Positions 51,151 to 59,985 of a DNA stretch of 64,000 nucleotides are shown piece by piece. The notes under the pieces were generated by a model, which searched no databases, was not told the DNA's origin, and saw nothing but the letters and a program-made list of their open reading frames with translations. The stretch covers positions 310,001 to 374,000 of the forward strand of contig NZ_CP015987.1 of assembly GCF_001658005.1 (NCBI RefSeq). Reading direction: 5' to 3'. Positions within the stretch are counted from its first letter, which is position 1. Every line of letters starts with the position of its first letter. The stretch comes from Sphingobium sp. EP60837 (GTDB taxonomy: Bacteria > Pseudomonadota > Alphaproteobacteria > Sphingomonadales > Sphingomonadaceae). Both the position numbers and the translations under genes were made by a program.

Positions 51151-53761
51151 ACCTGCAAAAGACGCCTCCCCTCCCCCGATCGAAGCCGCCCGGCCGTCCT
51201 TTGGCTTTGAAGAGATGTTCGGGCGGCGTTTGCCGATCTGGGCCGGCGGGGGGACGCTGACGGTGGCGGGGGTGCTGCTGGTCAAATATTCGATCGATGT
51301 AGGATTGCTTTCGCCACTGGTGCGGGTCGTGCTTGGGCTGCTGTTCGGCGGGGCCTTGATCAGTGCGGCGGAAATCGCGCTGCGGCAGGAGGAGCGGGTG
51401 CGCGATGGAAGGGTGCGACAGGCGCTCGCAGGGGCTGGGCTGGCAACGCTCTATTTCAGCATATTGGCGGCGCATGGGCTCTATGGGCTGGTGGGTCCGG
51501 TGACGGCTTTTGCGGGACTGGCGGGCGTAACGGCGCTGGCCATGGGGCTGTCGTTGCGCTTTGGGGCGCCGAGTGCGTTGCTGGGGTTGGCCGGCGGTCT
51601 CGCAGCGCCCGCGCTGGTCGAGGCAGGGCAGCCCAATGTGCCGCTGCTTAGCTTCTATCTGGCGCTTGCGGTCGGAGGCCTCTCTGCTTTGTCGCGAACC
51701 CAGCGGTGGATGTGGCTGGGCGTCAGCGCGCTGATCGGCGGCGCGGGTTGGGGCGTTGCGCTGCTCGCCATGGGGGTGCTGGATTGGGCGTCCTCACTGT
51801 CGGTCGGGTTGCTGGTGCTGACGCTGGGCGTGGCCCTGCCCTTCTTCGCCTTAAGAGGCGCGCGGGCCACGGCTTTGCGCATCGGCGCGGCTGTGGTTGC
51901 CGCGGCGCAGATGGCGGCACTGGTGGCGACCGGCGGCTTTGCGTTGCTGCATTGGGGCCTATTCGGGCTGCTCTCCATCGCGCTGGTCTGGCTGGGACGT
52001 GAGGCGAGCTTGCGGCCGCTAGCGGCGGTCGGGATGGGCGTCGCGCTGATGCTGGCAGGGGTTTGGCGTGATCCGCAGATAGGGCGGTTCGCGCTGGTCT
52101 TAGCTGGCGGCGGCGCGATTTATGGTGGTGCGGCGCTCTGGCGGCTGTGGCGCGCGGGCGGCGGGCTGATCGAGGCGGGTCAGTTCGCAGGGCTGGCACT
52201 CGCTGGCTTTGCGGTAGCCTTCCTGCATTTTTACCGTGCGGGGCTGGATCAGACGTTTGCCGGGCTGGCGCTGGGAGCGGCGGTTTTGCCCGCGGGGGCT
52301 CTGGTGTCGGGATGGCGAAGGCCGCGAGACGATGCGCGCTTTGTGACGCTGGCGACGGCGGCGGGGCTGCTGCTGGTCGTGGCCGGGGCGTTGGGGCTGC
52401 CGGGCTGGGCTTTCGCGGCGGTCATCGCGGCCGTGGCGGCTGGCTTGCTGACGCTGGGGGAGAAAGCCGGGGACCGGCGGGTGGAATATAGCGGCTGGGG
52501 CTTTGCTTTCGCCGCGCTGGTGGCTGTGGCGGGGTCGGATGATGTCGTGCGGCTGTGGGGCGAGGGGGCGGCGGGCATGCCGCTGCGCTGGATCGCGGTT
52601 GCGGCGACGGCGGGACTGTTCGCTTGGCGGGCGATATTTGCGGAAGGGCGTATGGTGGCGCAGGGCGTGGCGGTGCTGCTGGCTTATGGGGCAATGACGC
52701 AGGTCGTGCCATCGATCTGGGTGCCGGTGGGAGCCGCTCTGCTGCTCGCTTTGGTGGCGGAGGGCGCGCGGCGGTTGCAAGCTGGGCGGATGTTGGCCGG
52801 GCTCGGAGTGGCGGCGGCGCTTGTAGGGCTCTGGGCACTGTGGCCGCTCGCCATCTGGCTTGTCCATGCGCTTTTCTCGCTGCTGGGCGAACCGGTTCTG
52901 GTGCGGGATTTGCCCGCGCTGGGCGAGAGCGTGCGGCGGTTGGCGGTGCCGGCCGGGCTGCTCGGAGTGGCCTTGTGGCGCGCTGGGGCTGTTTTGGGAC
53001 CCTGGGAGAGGCGCGCGGGCTGGGGGCTGGCTGGGATGCTTGGCGTAGTCGCTGCGCACGTCGCTTATAAGCAAGTTTTCGGGCTGACGAATGTGGCGGA
53101 CGTGACGCGCCTAGCTTTTGCAGAGCGGACGGTTTGGCAGGGATTGCTGATTGGCGCCGGCTTAGGGCTTTGGCGGGTTGGGCGGAAGGTCGCGATGCCT
53201 CTGACTGCGGCGGGATTGGCGCATCTGCTGATCTACACGATGCTGCTGCATAACCCGCTGTGGTTCCCCCAGACGGTGGGCGCCTGGCCTGTGATGAATC
53301 TGTTGCTTCCCGCTTCTGCCTTGGCTTTTGGGGCGCTTTGGCTGATCGAAAAGATGGGGCCGGAATGGAGCTGGACGCGGCGGCCTGTCGACATGGCGCG
53401 GATGGTGCTGATGGCGCTATTTGCGCTGGCAACCTTGCGGCAAATGTTCGTGGGGTCGATGTTGACGGTGCCCGGCCTCAGCCAGGCAGAAGACATATTG
53501 CGTTCCGTCTTGGCTCTCGGGATGGCGATCGGGTTCCTCCTCTGGGGTATCCATCGGCGGGCGAAGGATTGGCGTATGGCATCCCTGCTGCTGATGCTGG
53601 CGGCGGTAGCCAAAGTGTTCCTGCTGGACGCGTCGGGGCTTTCCGGGCTGCTCCGGATCGGGTCGTTCCTGGCGCTGGGCTTCAGCCTGATCGGTATCGG
53701 CTGGCTCTATAATCGCGTACTGCGCGAGCCGCTTAATGACTCAACCAGAATTGCCGCATAA
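51098..53761 (+). CDS. DUF2339 multi-pass membrane protein
   Basis: An 887-residue, extremely hydrophobic protein with more than 20 predicted helices, beginning with the DUF2339 signature 'FEEMFGRRLPIWAGGGTLTV' and 'LVKYSIDVGLLSPLVRVVLG'. Function is unknown; the family is often in cell-envelope contexts. The frame has its own possible GTG start at 51098 with GGAGG 7 nt upstream, so the main body may still be made despite the shift, although without the first TM and coiled coil. It ends 24 bp before the LplT-Aas gene and is probably co-transcribed with it. Confidence 0.8.
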   Translation: MSKPRPLPKKVEAAAPVEPAKDASPPPIEAARPSFGFEEMFGRRLPIWAGGGTLTVAGVLLVKYSIDVGLLSPLVRVVLGLLFGGALISAAEIALRQEERVRDGRVRQALAGAGLATLYFSILAAHGLYGLVGPVTAFAGLAGVTALAMGLSLRFGAPSALLGLAGGLAAPALVEAGQPNVPLLSFYLALAVGGLSALSRTQRWMWLGVSALIGGAGWGVALLAMGVLDWASSLSVGLLVLTLGVALPFFALRGARATALRIGAAVVAAAQMAALVATGGFALLHWGLFGLLSIALVWLGREASLRPLAAVGMGVALMLAGVWRDPQIGRFALVLAGGGAIYGGAALWRLWRAGGGLIEAGQFAGLALAGFAVAFLHFYRAGLDQTFAGLALGAAVLPAGALVSGWRRPRDDARFVTLATAAGLLLVVAGALGLPGWAFAAVIAAVAAGLLTLGEKAGDRRVEYSGWGFAFAALVAVAGSDDVVRLWGEGAAGMPLRWIAVAATAGLFAWRAIFAEGRMVAQGVAVLLAYGAMTQVVPSIWVPVGAALLLALVAEGARRLQAGRMLAGLGVAAALVGLWALWPLAIWLVHALFSLLGEPVLVRDLPALGESVRRLAVPAGLLGVALWRAGAVLGPWERRAGWGLAGMLGVVAAHVAYKQVFGLTNVADVTRLAFAERTVWQGLLIGAGLGLWRVGRKVAMPLTAAGLAHLLIYTMLLHNPLWFPQTVGAWPVMNLLLPASALAFGALWLIEKMGPEWSWTRRPVDMARMVLMALFALATLRQMFVGSMLTVPGLSQAEDILRSVLALGMAIGFLLWGIHRRAKDWRMASLLLMLAAVAKVFLLDASGLSGLLRIGSFLALGFSLIGIGWLYNRVLREPLNDSTRIAA

Positions 53762-53785
53762 TGCGTGAAGGACGGGGGTAAGAAG

Positions 53786-56700
53786 ATGTCCGCACCTGAT
53801 CTGTCTTTGCTGGGTAAACGCCGTTTCGCGCCGCTATTCGTGGTGCAGTTTCTAGGTGCGTTCAACGACAATCTGTTGAAGTTCGCGCTGCTGTTCCTCG
53901 CCAATTTCGGCCTCTATCGCGCCGAACCGGACAAGGCGGAGATGCTGGCGACCATCGCCACGGGCCTGTTCATCCTACCCTATTTCCTCTTTTCCGCGCT
54001 GGCCGGGCAACTCGCCGATGCGTGGGACAAGGCGAAGCTGGTGCGCGCGGTCAAGGCGGCGGAGGTCGTCATCATGAGCCTTGCCGTCACCGGATTTTGG
54101 TTGCAGTCCGTGCCGCTGCTGCTGTCCTGCCTGTTCCTGATGGGGCTGCATTCGACTATCTTCGGGCCGGTCAAATTCTCAATCCTGCCGCAGCATCTTG
54201 CGCCGCATGAGATTATGGGCGGAACCGGGCTGATCGAGGCGGGCACCTTCCTCGCGATCTTGAGCGGACAGTTGCTGGCGGGTGTCATTCCGCCGTGGAA
54301 AGCCGGCGTGGTGGCGGTGGGCATCGCAACCTTCGGCTTTTTCGTCAGCCTCACCGTGCCGTCCGCGCCGACCGTGGTGCCGGGCCTGCGGATCGAGCGC
54401 AATGTCTTCAAAAGCACCTGGCATATCCTGAAGGCCGCGCGGCATGGACGAGGCGTGTGGCTGTCGATCCTCGGCATCAGCTGGTTCTTCGCCGTGGGCG
54501 CAGTGCTGCTGGCCGAATTCGCGCCGCTGGTGAGCGGGGTGTTGAAGGCCAAGCAGGAGGTTGCGACCTTATTCCTGCTGATTTTCTCTGTCAGCGTGGC
54601 GCTAGGGTCGATGCTGGTAAACCGGCTGCTGGGCGGGCAGGTGTCCGCGCGCTTCGTGCCAGTGTCGGCGCTGGTTCTGGCCGGGTGCATGATCGATTTA
54701 TGGCTGTCGACCAGTGGCTATGTGCCGGTGCATCGGGGTTCAGGGATTGCGGAGTTCGTCGGCTCGCCGGGGAGCGTGCGGATCATGCTCGATCTGGTTG
54801 GCATCGCCTTTGCCGGCGGCATGTTCATCGTGCCCCTTTATGCCATTCTCCAGACGCATAGCCGGCGTGAGGAGCGGTCCCGGACCATTGCAGCCAACAA
54901 TATTGTCAATGCGGCGACCACCGTGGCGGTCGTGAGCGTCGTCACTGCGATGCTGGCGCGGGGCGAAAGCGTGCCGGGCGTGATCGGGGTGATGGGCTTT
55001 GCGACTTTGGTGGTGGCGCTGATTTCCTGCTGGCTGCTGCCCGAGACGGTGATCAAGGCTATCGTGCGCGGCCTGCTGCGGCTCTGTTATCGGGTCGAGG
55101 TGCTGGGGTCCGAGAATATGCCCGCCGCTGGCGAACCGGCCGTGGTGGTCGTGAACCATGTCTCCTTCCTCGACGGGCTGCTGCTGGCCGCTTTCCTGCC
55201 GGGCAAGCCGACCTTCGCCGTCCATACGCGCATCGCCCGAGCCTGGTGGATAAAGCCCTTCCTGCCGCTCTTCGATGCCTTTCCAGTCGATCCCACCAAC
55301 CCGCTGTCGGCCAAGGCGATGGTGAAGGCAGTGCGCGAGGGGCGGACCCTGGTGATCTTCCCGGAAGGGCGGATCACCGTCACGGGCGCGCTGATGAAAG
55401 TGTTCGACGGCCCCGGCATGGTCGCGGACAAGGCCGATGCGCCGATCATCCCGGTGCGGATCGACGGGGCGCAGTTCACACCCTTTTCGCGGCTGAAGGG
55501 CAAGGTCAGGCTGCGGCGTTTTCCCAAGATCACGCTCACCGTGCTGCCGCCGCGCCGCTTCACCATAGAAGGTGAGATGACGGCGCGGGCGCGGCGCGCG
55601 ATTGCCGGGCGGCGGCTCTATGACCAAATGAGCCAGATGATGTTCGCTACCTCGGACACGGATCGCACCTTGTTCGAGGCGCTGCTGGAGGCGCAGCATA
55701 TCCATGGGCGAGGCTCGGCCGTCGTTGAGGATGTGAAGCGCGAGCCCTTAAGTTACGGGCGGTTGGTGACGGGCGCGCTGGTGTTGGGCCGAGCCCTCAA
55801 CCGTTCGACCAAGCCGCGCGAGGTGGTCGGCGTGCTGATGCCAAATGTGGCGGGAGTGGCTGTGGCCTTCTTCGCATTGCAGGCGGGTGGGCGCGTGCCT
55901 GCCATGTTGAACTTCACTGCCGGGCTAGCGAACCTGAAGGCCGCCTGCACCGCCGCGCAGGTCAGGACGATCATCACCGCGCGGGCCTTCGTCGATCAGG
56001 GGAAGCTGAGCGATGTCGTGGCGGGACTCGAGGCCGAGGGGATTGGCTTCCTCTGGCTGGAGGATGTGGCGGCGGGGATTGGCGCCGGGGCGAAGCTGCG
56101 CGGCCTCGTCGCGAGCCGCTTTGCCGGGCGGGTGCACAAAAGGCTGAAAGTTTCGCCTGAAGATGCTGCGGTCATTCTCTTCACAAGCGGGTCGGAAGGG
56201 CTGCCAAAGGGGGTGGTGCTGACCCATCGCAACCTCTTGTCCAACTGCCGCCAGCTTGCGGCGCGGATCGATTTCAATTCGGCCGATGTGGTGCTGAATG
56301 CCCTGCCGGTGTTCCACAGTTTCGGGCTGACGGGGGGCACGCTGCTGCCGATCTTCCATGGGGTGAAGACCTTGCTTTACCCCAGCCCACTCCATTACCG
56401 GATCGTGCCCGCGCTCGCCTATGACGCCAATGCCACGATACTGTTCGGGACGGACACTTTCCTCTCGGGCTATGCGCGGATGGCGCATGGCTATGACTTT
56501 TACTCGCTACGCTACATCTTTGCCGGCGCCGAGCGAGTGCGGGACGAGACGCGGAAAATCTATGCCGAGAAATTCGGGCTGCGCATCCTAGAGGGCTATG
56601 GCGCAACGGAAGCCGGGCCGGTGATCGCAGTCAATACGCCGATGCATTTCCGCGCCGGGTCGGTCGGACGGCTGCTACCGGCGATCGAGGCGCGGCTGGA

Positions 56701-57181
56701 CGATGTGCCGGGGATCAGCGAGGGGGGGCGGCTCTCGATCCGGGGGCCGAATATCATGGCAGGCTATATGAAGGCCGATGCGCCCGGCGTGCTGCAACCG
56801 CCGGAGGGGGGCTGGCACGACACTGGCGACATCGTAACTCTCGACGATCAGGGCTTTGTGACTATCCGGGGTCGGGCGAAGCGATTTGCCAAGATCGGGG
56901 GCGAGATGGTTTCGCTGCCCGCCGTAGAGGGCTATGCCTCGGCGCTGTGGCCGGAGGCGGAGCATGCGGTAGTGACGCGGCCCGATGCGCGTAAGGGCGA
57001 GCAGTTGGTGCTGTTCACGACTGCAAAGGATGCCAAGGCGGCGGCGCTGGTGGCGTGGGGAAAGATCAATGGCGTAACGGAGTTGGCCCTGCCACGCGAG
57101 ATCCGAATACTGGACGCGTTGCCACTGCTGGGAACGGGGAAGATCGACTATGCGCTCATCACGCAGTTCGCGATGGCATAA
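53786..57181 (+). CDS. LplT-PlsC-Aas trifunctional lysophospholipid acyltransferase
   Basis: About 1131 residues. Part 1 (about 1-410) is an MFS lysophospholipid flippase like LplT ('FVVQFLGAFNDNLLKFALLF'). Part 2 is a PlsC acyltransferase with H-x4-D in 'VVNHVSFLDGLLLA' and 'VIFPEGRITVTG'. Part 3 is an acyl-ACP synthetase/AMP-binding domain with 'VILFTSGSEGLPKGVVLTHR' and 'GYGATEAGPVIAVNTPMHFR'. The whole imports lysophosphatidylethanolamine-type lipids and re-acylates them at the inner membrane. In E. coli the transporter and enzyme are separate genes, but fused versions are widespread. ATG 53786 is preferred over GTG 53765 because GGGGGTAAG lies before it. Confidence 0.9.
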   Translation: MSAPDLSLLGKRRFAPLFVVQFLGAFNDNLLKFALLFLANFGLYRAEPDKAEMLATIATGLFILPYFLFSALAGQLADAWDKAKLVRAVKAAEVVIMSLAVTGFWLQSVPLLLSCLFLMGLHSTIFGPVKFSILPQHLAPHEIMGGTGLIEAGTFLAILSGQLLAGVIPPWKAGVVAVGIATFGFFVSLTVPSAPTVVPGLRIERNVFKSTWHILKAARHGRGVWLSILGISWFFAVGAVLLAEFAPLVSGVLKAKQEVATLFLLIFSVSVALGSMLVNRLLGGQVSARFVPVSALVLAGCMIDLWLSTSGYVPVHRGSGIAEFVGSPGSVRIMLDLVGIAFAGGMFIVPLYAILQTHSRREERSRTIAANNIVNAATTVAVVSVVTAMLARGESVPGVIGVMGFATLVVALISCWLLPETVIKAIVRGLLRLCYRVEVLGSENMPAAGEPAVVVVNHVSFLDGLLLAAFLPGKPTFAVHTRIARAWWIKPFLPLFDAFPVDPTNPLSAKAMVKAVREGRTLVIFPEGRITVTGALMKVFDGPGMVADKADAPIIPVRIDGAQFTPFSRLKGKVRLRRFPKITLTVLPPRRFTIEGEMTARARRAIAGRRLYDQMSQMMFATSDTDRTLFEALLEAQHIHGRGSAVVEDVKREPLSYGRLVTGALVLGRALNRSTKPREVVGVLMPNVAGVAVAFFALQAGGRVPAMLNFTAGLANLKAACTAAQVRTIITARAFVDQGKLSDVVAGLEAEGIGFLWLEDVAAGIGAGAKLRGLVASRFAGRVHKRLKVSPEDAAVILFTSGSEGLPKGVVLTHRNLLSNCRQLAARIDFNSADVVLNALPVFHSFGLTGGTLLPIFHGVKTLLYPSPLHYRIVPALAYDANATILFGTDTFLSGYARMAHGYDFYSLRYIFAGAERVRDETRKIYAEKFGLRILEGYGATEAGPVIAVNTPMHFRAGSVGRLLPAIEARLDDVPGISEGGRLSIRGPNIMAGYMKADAPGVLQPPEGGWHDTGDIVTLDDQGFVTIRGRAKRFAKIGGEMVSLPAVEGYASALWPEAEHAVVTRPDARKGEQLVLFTTAKDAKAAALVAWGKINGVTELALPREIRILDALPLLGTGKIDYALITQFAMA

Positions 57182-57729
57182 CTACAATCTGCGTATTGCG
57201 GCCATGTACCGCGATAGTGAACGAACGGCAAAATCTGGAATAGAATTTTCAAACTAATCGTCTGCAAAGGGTCCGGCGATGGCGTTAGGTCCGGTGCAGG
57301 TCCAGAAAGATGCCGTGCCCAATATCTGCATCCTCAATGCGGGTGATGACAGCTTGGAAGAATGCCATGACCGGTCTATATATGATCGGTGAGAATTTAA
57401 TCTACTTCATTTGCAACAGAGCAGTGTCGTGTTTCGGATTATCGACACGAAAACTATTAATGAACGGCAGATTATTTACTCTGGCTATATGCGCGATGGC
57501 ATTTGCGCGACCGCCCCGGTCAATCCGACAGTGGCTGCAATTACCGGAGTGTGCTGCGGGTGAGATCGTGCAGCAACCCAGCGCCGGGCGACAACAGCAC
57601 GAAACCCTATGTGGCAGTGTTCACATCGCGAGAAAACCGGATCGTCAGCGAGTTGCGCGTTCCGGCTTCCCAACATCCTAAGCCGCGATAGAGCCTGCGT
57701 CAGAGCAGATGCGGCGTCAAAATTCAGGG
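57182..57729. other. Convergent intergenic region
   Basis: About 550 bp between convergent genes. Only short frames with no family features; a hairpin closes it at 57730. Confidence 0.4.
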
Positions 57730-57760
57730 GTTGCTGAGGCTATTCAATGGCCTCAGCAAC
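57730..57760 (-). terminator. Hairpin terminator of TonB-receptor gene
   Basis: GTTGCTGAGGC and GCCTCAGCAAC form a perfect 11-bp stem with a 9-nt loop, 11 bp after the receptor stop. On the minus strand an AATTTT stretch follows a few bases later. Confidence 0.65.
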
Positions 57761-57770
57761 TTAATATCCC

Positions 57771-59924
57771 TCAATATTCGAAGGATAATTCGAGTCCATA
57801 GGTGCGCGGGTCACCAAAGATCGCACTTGGCAAGCCGCCATTGAAGTGGGCGATATAATATTCCTTGTCGGCCAGATTTTTGCCAAAGGCCGAAAGGCGC
57901 CAGTTGCCAAAGCCCACCGGAATATCTGAGAGCGTGAGACGGGCGTTCAGCAGGCCATAGTCTCCAATCACATAGCGTGGATCGGCCGTGGAAGTCGAAG
58001 CTTTGCTCTTCATAAAATAGTCGATATTTGCTGTGAGGACGCCGATTGTTGTTTCCGGAAAACGATATTCAAGAGACGTCGTCAGTGTATGCTTCGGCGC
58101 TTCTACAAAGGTATAGCGGAATGTGATGTCGTTGCCTGACTGATCAAGGATCTCCTGGAACTGAGCGTCGAGATACGCATAGCTGACCGATAGCGTCAGG
58201 GCATCGATCGGCTTGGCGATCACATCCAGTTCAAAGCCTTGGATTCGAGCCTTCCCCGCGTTGAACACATCCGTGATCGCTACGTTCGACGGATCGGATT
58301 GGATGTTGGTTTGAATATCCCTGTAGTTTGACCGGAACAAGGCGAGATTGGTTTGCAAATGATTGTCGAGCCAGCTCGACTTTATACCCAGTTCGAATGA
58401 AGCCAGGGTTTCGGGTCCAAAGCCTTCATTGAAGCGCGCAACGCTGCTGGCCCGGATATTATAGCCACCGGTCTTATAGCCCCGCGCATATTTCGCGTAG
58501 ATGTTGATCTGGGCATTGGCGCTATAGCCTATCACGAAACTGGGGCTAAGGTTCGAGAAGTGATTGTTTCCCATGCCGTGAGGTAGAACGGTTGGAGAAC
58601 CGGTTGCCGGCACGATGCTTTGGTCGAGCGTTGCCTCGCGCTCGTCACGAGACCAGCGTAGGCCTCCAGTCAGGTAAAGCCCCTCCGCAAAAGCCGGACG
58701 AAAGGTTGCTTGGCCATAGAGCGCATAGGCGCGGTTGTGGATCGTAGCGACACGATCCATGCGAGGACGGCCGGTGATCGCCGAATAATCAGCGCTTTCT
58801 CCATTTTCGTCGAAATAATAAGCACCAAGTACATAGTCGAGCCGACGGTCAAGAGCGGAACCGACGAGCTGCACTTCTTCGCTCCACTGGTCCTGCTTTT
58901 GGTCGAAGCCGGTTAGGATCAAAGGGAACGGCCCTACCACGCCGGTCAGATAATTTTGATTGGTGATGCTGGACAATTTCCGGTAGCCGGTGAGCGACTT
59001 CAACGTCACGTCGTCAGCCACTTCCCAGCTGATCGTAAGATTATGCCCTTGCGAGGTCGCGTCGTTCGGCATGAGGTTGCGCACCAAGGGAGAGCCTGCC
59101 GTCGGCCGATCCGCCATGCGCGGGTAGAAAGGCGCCGCGACCATGAAGACAGGCGTGTCGTTGATGTCGGAACGATCATAGGTGTAGCGCAACTGCAGCG
59201 CATCTGTCGGCTGCCACAATATTGCCGCGCGATAGGCATCGCGCCGCTGATCGCCCCAGCGCGCAACGCCCGTGCCGGAATTATCGACGAAGCCATCCTT
59301 TTGGCTGTGCAGGTAGCCCAGTTCCACCGCGAACCGGTCACCAACCGGGATATTGACCCGCGTCCGGGACCGGAACTGGTCGTAATTGCCGATGGCGAGG
59401 GTTTGCTTGGCGGAAAATTCGCCCAGTTCCGGTGCGCGCGTGATGTAGTTGATGGCGCCGCCCGTCGCGTTTCGGCCATAGAGCGAGCCCTGCGGGCCGC
59501 GCAGCACCTCTATCCGTTCGACCTCGGCCACTTCGGCGGAAAGACCCTGGTTCCGGGCGATGTAGATGCCGTCCAGATAGACCGCGACGCTAGGATCAAC
59601 CGTGATTTGATCGTGATTATTTCCGATGCCGCGAATGAATACGCGAGCCGTCGTGGCGCTGTTCGGATGGGGCGTCACCGCAAGGCTGGGGACTAGCGTC
59701 CGTAGGTCGGTGATGTCGGCGATCCCCTTCTTTTCGATGTCGGCACCCGTCATGGCCATCATCGAAATTGGGGTCTTCTGAAGAGACTCGGACCGCTTCT
59801 GTGCGGTGACGACGATTTCCTCGATGCCACCGTTAACCGCCGAAGTGCCGTCCTGGGCAAATGCGGGGGACGCGCAGCTTAGCAGACACAATGCCAGTGC
59901 CTGGCGGGATATGATGTTGTTCAT
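57771..59924 (-). CDS. TonB-dependent outer-membrane receptor (organosulfate module)
   Basis: About 717 residues: signal peptide ('LALCLLSCASPAFAQ'), plug start 'GIEEIVVTAQKRSESLQKTP', plug signature 'VAEVERIEVLRGPQGSLYGR', and a barrel ending in aromatic 'GLELSFEY'. ATG 59924 is preferred: GGGAGA lies 8 nt upstream. It follows the alkylsulfatase gene after 61 bp, and the 19-bp palindrome sits in that gap. It probably imports the sulfate ester that the periplasmic sulfatases act on. Confidence 0.92.
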   Translation of the reverse strand: MNNIISRQALALCLLSCASPAFAQDGTSAVNGGIEEIVVTAQKRSESLQKTPISMMAMTGADIEKKGIADITDLRTLVPSLAVTPHPNSATTARVFIRGIGNNHDQITVDPSVAVYLDGIYIARNQGLSAEVAEVERIEVLRGPQGSLYGRNATGGAINYITRAPELGEFSAKQTLAIGNYDQFRSRTRVNIPVGDRFAVELGYLHSQKDGFVDNSGTGVARWGDQRRDAYRAAILWQPTDALQLRYTYDRSDINDTPVFMVAAPFYPRMADRPTAGSPLVRNLMPNDATSQGHNLTISWEVADDVTLKSLTGYRKLSSITNQNYLTGVVGPFPLILTGFDQKQDQWSEEVQLVGSALDRRLDYVLGAYYFDENGESADYSAITGRPRMDRVATIHNRAYALYGQATFRPAFAEGLYLTGGLRWSRDEREATLDQSIVPATGSPTVLPHGMGNNHFSNLSPSFVIGYSANAQINIYAKYARGYKTGGYNIRASSVARFNEGFGPETLASFELGIKSSWLDNHLQTNLALFRSNYRDIQTNIQSDPSNVAITDVFNAGKARIQGFELDVIAKPIDALTLSVSYAYLDAQFQEILDQSGNDITFRYTFVEAPKHTLTTSLEYRFPETTIGVLTANIDYFMKSKASTSTADPRYVIGDYGLLNARLTLSDIPVGFGNWRLSAFGKNLADKEYYIAHFNGGLPSAIFGDPRTYGLELSFEY

Positions 59925-59963
59925 GATGTTTCTCCCATGTCGGCGCCTTTCTAGCGCCATTTT

Positions 59964-59982
59964 GTACGATGCTGTTTCGTAC
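59964..59982. promoter_or_regulatory. Sulfatase-module palindrome, copy 1
   Basis: GTACGA-TGCTGTT-TCGTAC is a perfect 6-bp inverted repeat with 7-nt spacer, 40 bp upstream of the TonB-receptor start. A close copy with the same spacing is at 61796. Confidence 0.65.
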
Positions 59983-59985
59983 TAT

